Source of the DNA: an uncultured Eubacterium sp.
Lineage (GTDB): Bacteria; Bacillota_A; Clostridia; Lachnospirales; Lachnospiraceae
Reading direction: 5' to 3'
Assembly: GCA_948759685.1 (NCBI GenBank)
Contig: CAQBGY010000163.1
Span: forward strand, 1-7,081
Length of the DNA stretch: 7,081 nucleotides
Shown: positions 6,244-7,081 of the stretch, piece by piece
How the letters are laid out: the number at the start of each line of letters is the position of its first letter
How positions within the stretch are numbered: the first letter of the stretch is position 1
Program-made: the position numbers and the translations under genes
The notes under the pieces: generated by a model
Told to the model about the DNA's origin: nothing
The model's input: only the letters and a program-made list of their open reading frames with translations
The model's database searches: none

Positions 6244-7081
6244 ATGGATAAGAAGATTTACCTTGCAGCGATTGCGGGTATTGCGACATTGATTGTTTTT
6301 GGAGGGTGCGGACAGGAGGCGGAGGACACTTCAATACTCTTTCCAACACCAACCGAGATCGAGCAGAACACGGGGGATGATTTTGACTTTGAATTTGATC
6401 CAACAGCGAAACTTTCAGTAACACCAATACAGCAGACAACACCTACACTTACGGAGGAGGAGCCGGATGAGGATGGGAATCTTCCGGATGAAGGAGATTT
6501 GGAGTTGATGAATACCCCAATCCCAGAACCTACGAGCACGCCGGAGCCAACGCCGACGAAAGAGGTAGTACCAACCCCTACGGAGGCTCCGACAGCTACG
6601 CCAGAGCCAACAGCTACTCCTGAGCCAGAGGAGGAGGTAGCTACAGTAGCGCCAACACCAACTACGAAACCAACTAAGGTACCGACAGAAACGGCTGCAC
6701 CAACGGAGGAGGCAAAGGCTACAGTCACTCCGAAGCCAACGGAGGCGGCTAGTAAAGAGCCTACGATGGAAAAGGATGGTTATTCCTTCAAAGATCCAAC
6801 AGGATTAAAGGTAGGGGCAACGGTTGGGACACTGACCAGTGGCGATGGAAGGAATGAGGTCACAATCGTCCACCATGAGGTGGGAGATTTAATTGAGGCG
6901 TGGAATGATGGGTTGGAGAATAATTGCACGTACCTGTTTCACCCAGAGGACGAAGAGCATTACTTTAATAAGGGGACATATGAGTTAATCTGTTATGGTA
7001 AGTACCAACCGAAGGATTCAGACAAGAACGATTATCTATATTATGATAAATCAGGGTACTGCTACTGGTACAAGAATGGTA
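6244..7081 (+). CDS. Secreted lipoprotein with Pro/Thr/Glu-rich linker (3' end outside window)
   Basis: The frame is open for 279 codons and runs off the window end, so the C-terminus is unknown. The start is well supported by AGAGGAGG eight bases upstream and a strong promoter. Residues 1-22 are a lipoprotein signal peptide: MDKK, a hydrophobic core, then FGGC with C22 as the probable lipidated cysteine (Phe at -3 makes the lipobox slightly atypical). An acidic stretch follows (about 24-88), then a long Pro/Thr/Glu/Ala linker (about 90-173, including two tandem PTATPE units). A globular domain begins near residue 178 (GYSFKDPTGLKVGATVG) and is rich in Tyr, Asp and Gly (DYLYYDKSGYCYWYKNG at the window end). 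I do not recognise this domain. The design fits a surface-anchored protein whose linker holds the domain away from the membrane, a common layout in Lachnospiraceae. Codon use is more GC-rich than in the TIR-ATPase gene. A role in the neighbouring putative defence module is unlikely. Confidence 0.8.
   Translation, partial: MDKKIYLAAIAGIATLIVFGGCGQEAEDTSILFPTPTEIEQNTGDDFDFEFDPTAKLSVTPIQQTTPTLTEEEPDEDGNLPDEGDLELMNTPIPEPTSTPEPTPTKEVVPTPTEAPTATPEPTATPEPEEEVATVAPTPTTKPTKVPTETAAPTEEAKATVTPKPTEAASKEPTMEKDGYSFKDPTGLKVGATVGTLTSGDGRNEVTIVHHEVGDLIEAWNDGLENNCTYLFHPEDEEHYFNKGTYELICYGKYQPKDSDKNDYLYYDKSGYCYWYKNG
6511..6762 (+). repeat. Pro/Thr/Glu-rich low-complexity coding repeat in the lipoprotein
   Basis: Residues 90-173 of the lipoprotein are built from short degenerate units such as TPEPTP, PTEAPTATPEP and PTKVPTE, with two exact tandem PTATPE copies at residues 116-127. 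The low complexity makes the opposite strand open as a long Val/Gly/Ser ORF that is not a gene. Such linkers vary in length between strains and may be glycosylated; both points are inference. Confidence 0.7.

Noticed and set aside
6258..6728. Minus-strand ORF of 156 codons rich in Val, Gly and Ser
   Set aside because: It is the antisense of the lipoprotein's Pro/Thr/Glu linker; the repeated ACN/CCN/GAR codons keep the reverse frame open, and it has no credible start context.

Overview
The window looks like a low-GC Firmicute, probably a gut Clostridium-like or Lachnospiraceae bacterium. The reasons are AT-rich coding sequence, strong purine-rich Shine-Dalgarno sites, near-consensus sigma-A promoters, and a lipoprotein with a Pro/Thr/Glu linker of the PTATPEP type common in that group. 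The genus is inference; no rRNA or housekeeping marker is present.

Layout: (1) 1-294, an AT-rich non-coding leader with a good promoter at 82-110. (2) 295-2460, a large protein with an N-terminal TIR domain fused to a P-loop ATPase (Walker A at residues 240-247, Walker B near 439). (3) 2473-2706, a 77-residue orphan ORF 12 bp downstream. (4) About 2707-3836, a decayed insertion sequence on the minus strand whose IS4-like (DDE, YREK) transposase lacks its N-terminus and carries about four frameshifts. (5) 3861-6011, a CHAT-domain (caspase-like) protein with the expected His/Cys pair (H502, C539), preceded by a promoter-like sequence at the edge of the IS remnant. (6) 6012-6187, a short intergenic stretch with a weak hairpin and a pyrimidine tract. 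(7) 6244 to the window end, an incomplete secreted lipoprotein with its own extended -10 promoter.

The most interesting part is 295-6011: a TIR-ATPase (probable sensor and NAD-consuming effector), a small orphan protein and a CHAT protease on the same strand, split by a dying IS. Each large protein belongs to a family used repeatedly in bacterial anti-phage or programmed-death systems, and I do not match this TIR-ATPase plus CHAT pairing to a named system. That the two genes form one module is inference from adjacency, because the IS now separates them and the CHAT gene seems to have its own promoter. The lipoprotein gene looks like unrelated chromosomal sequence flanking the island.
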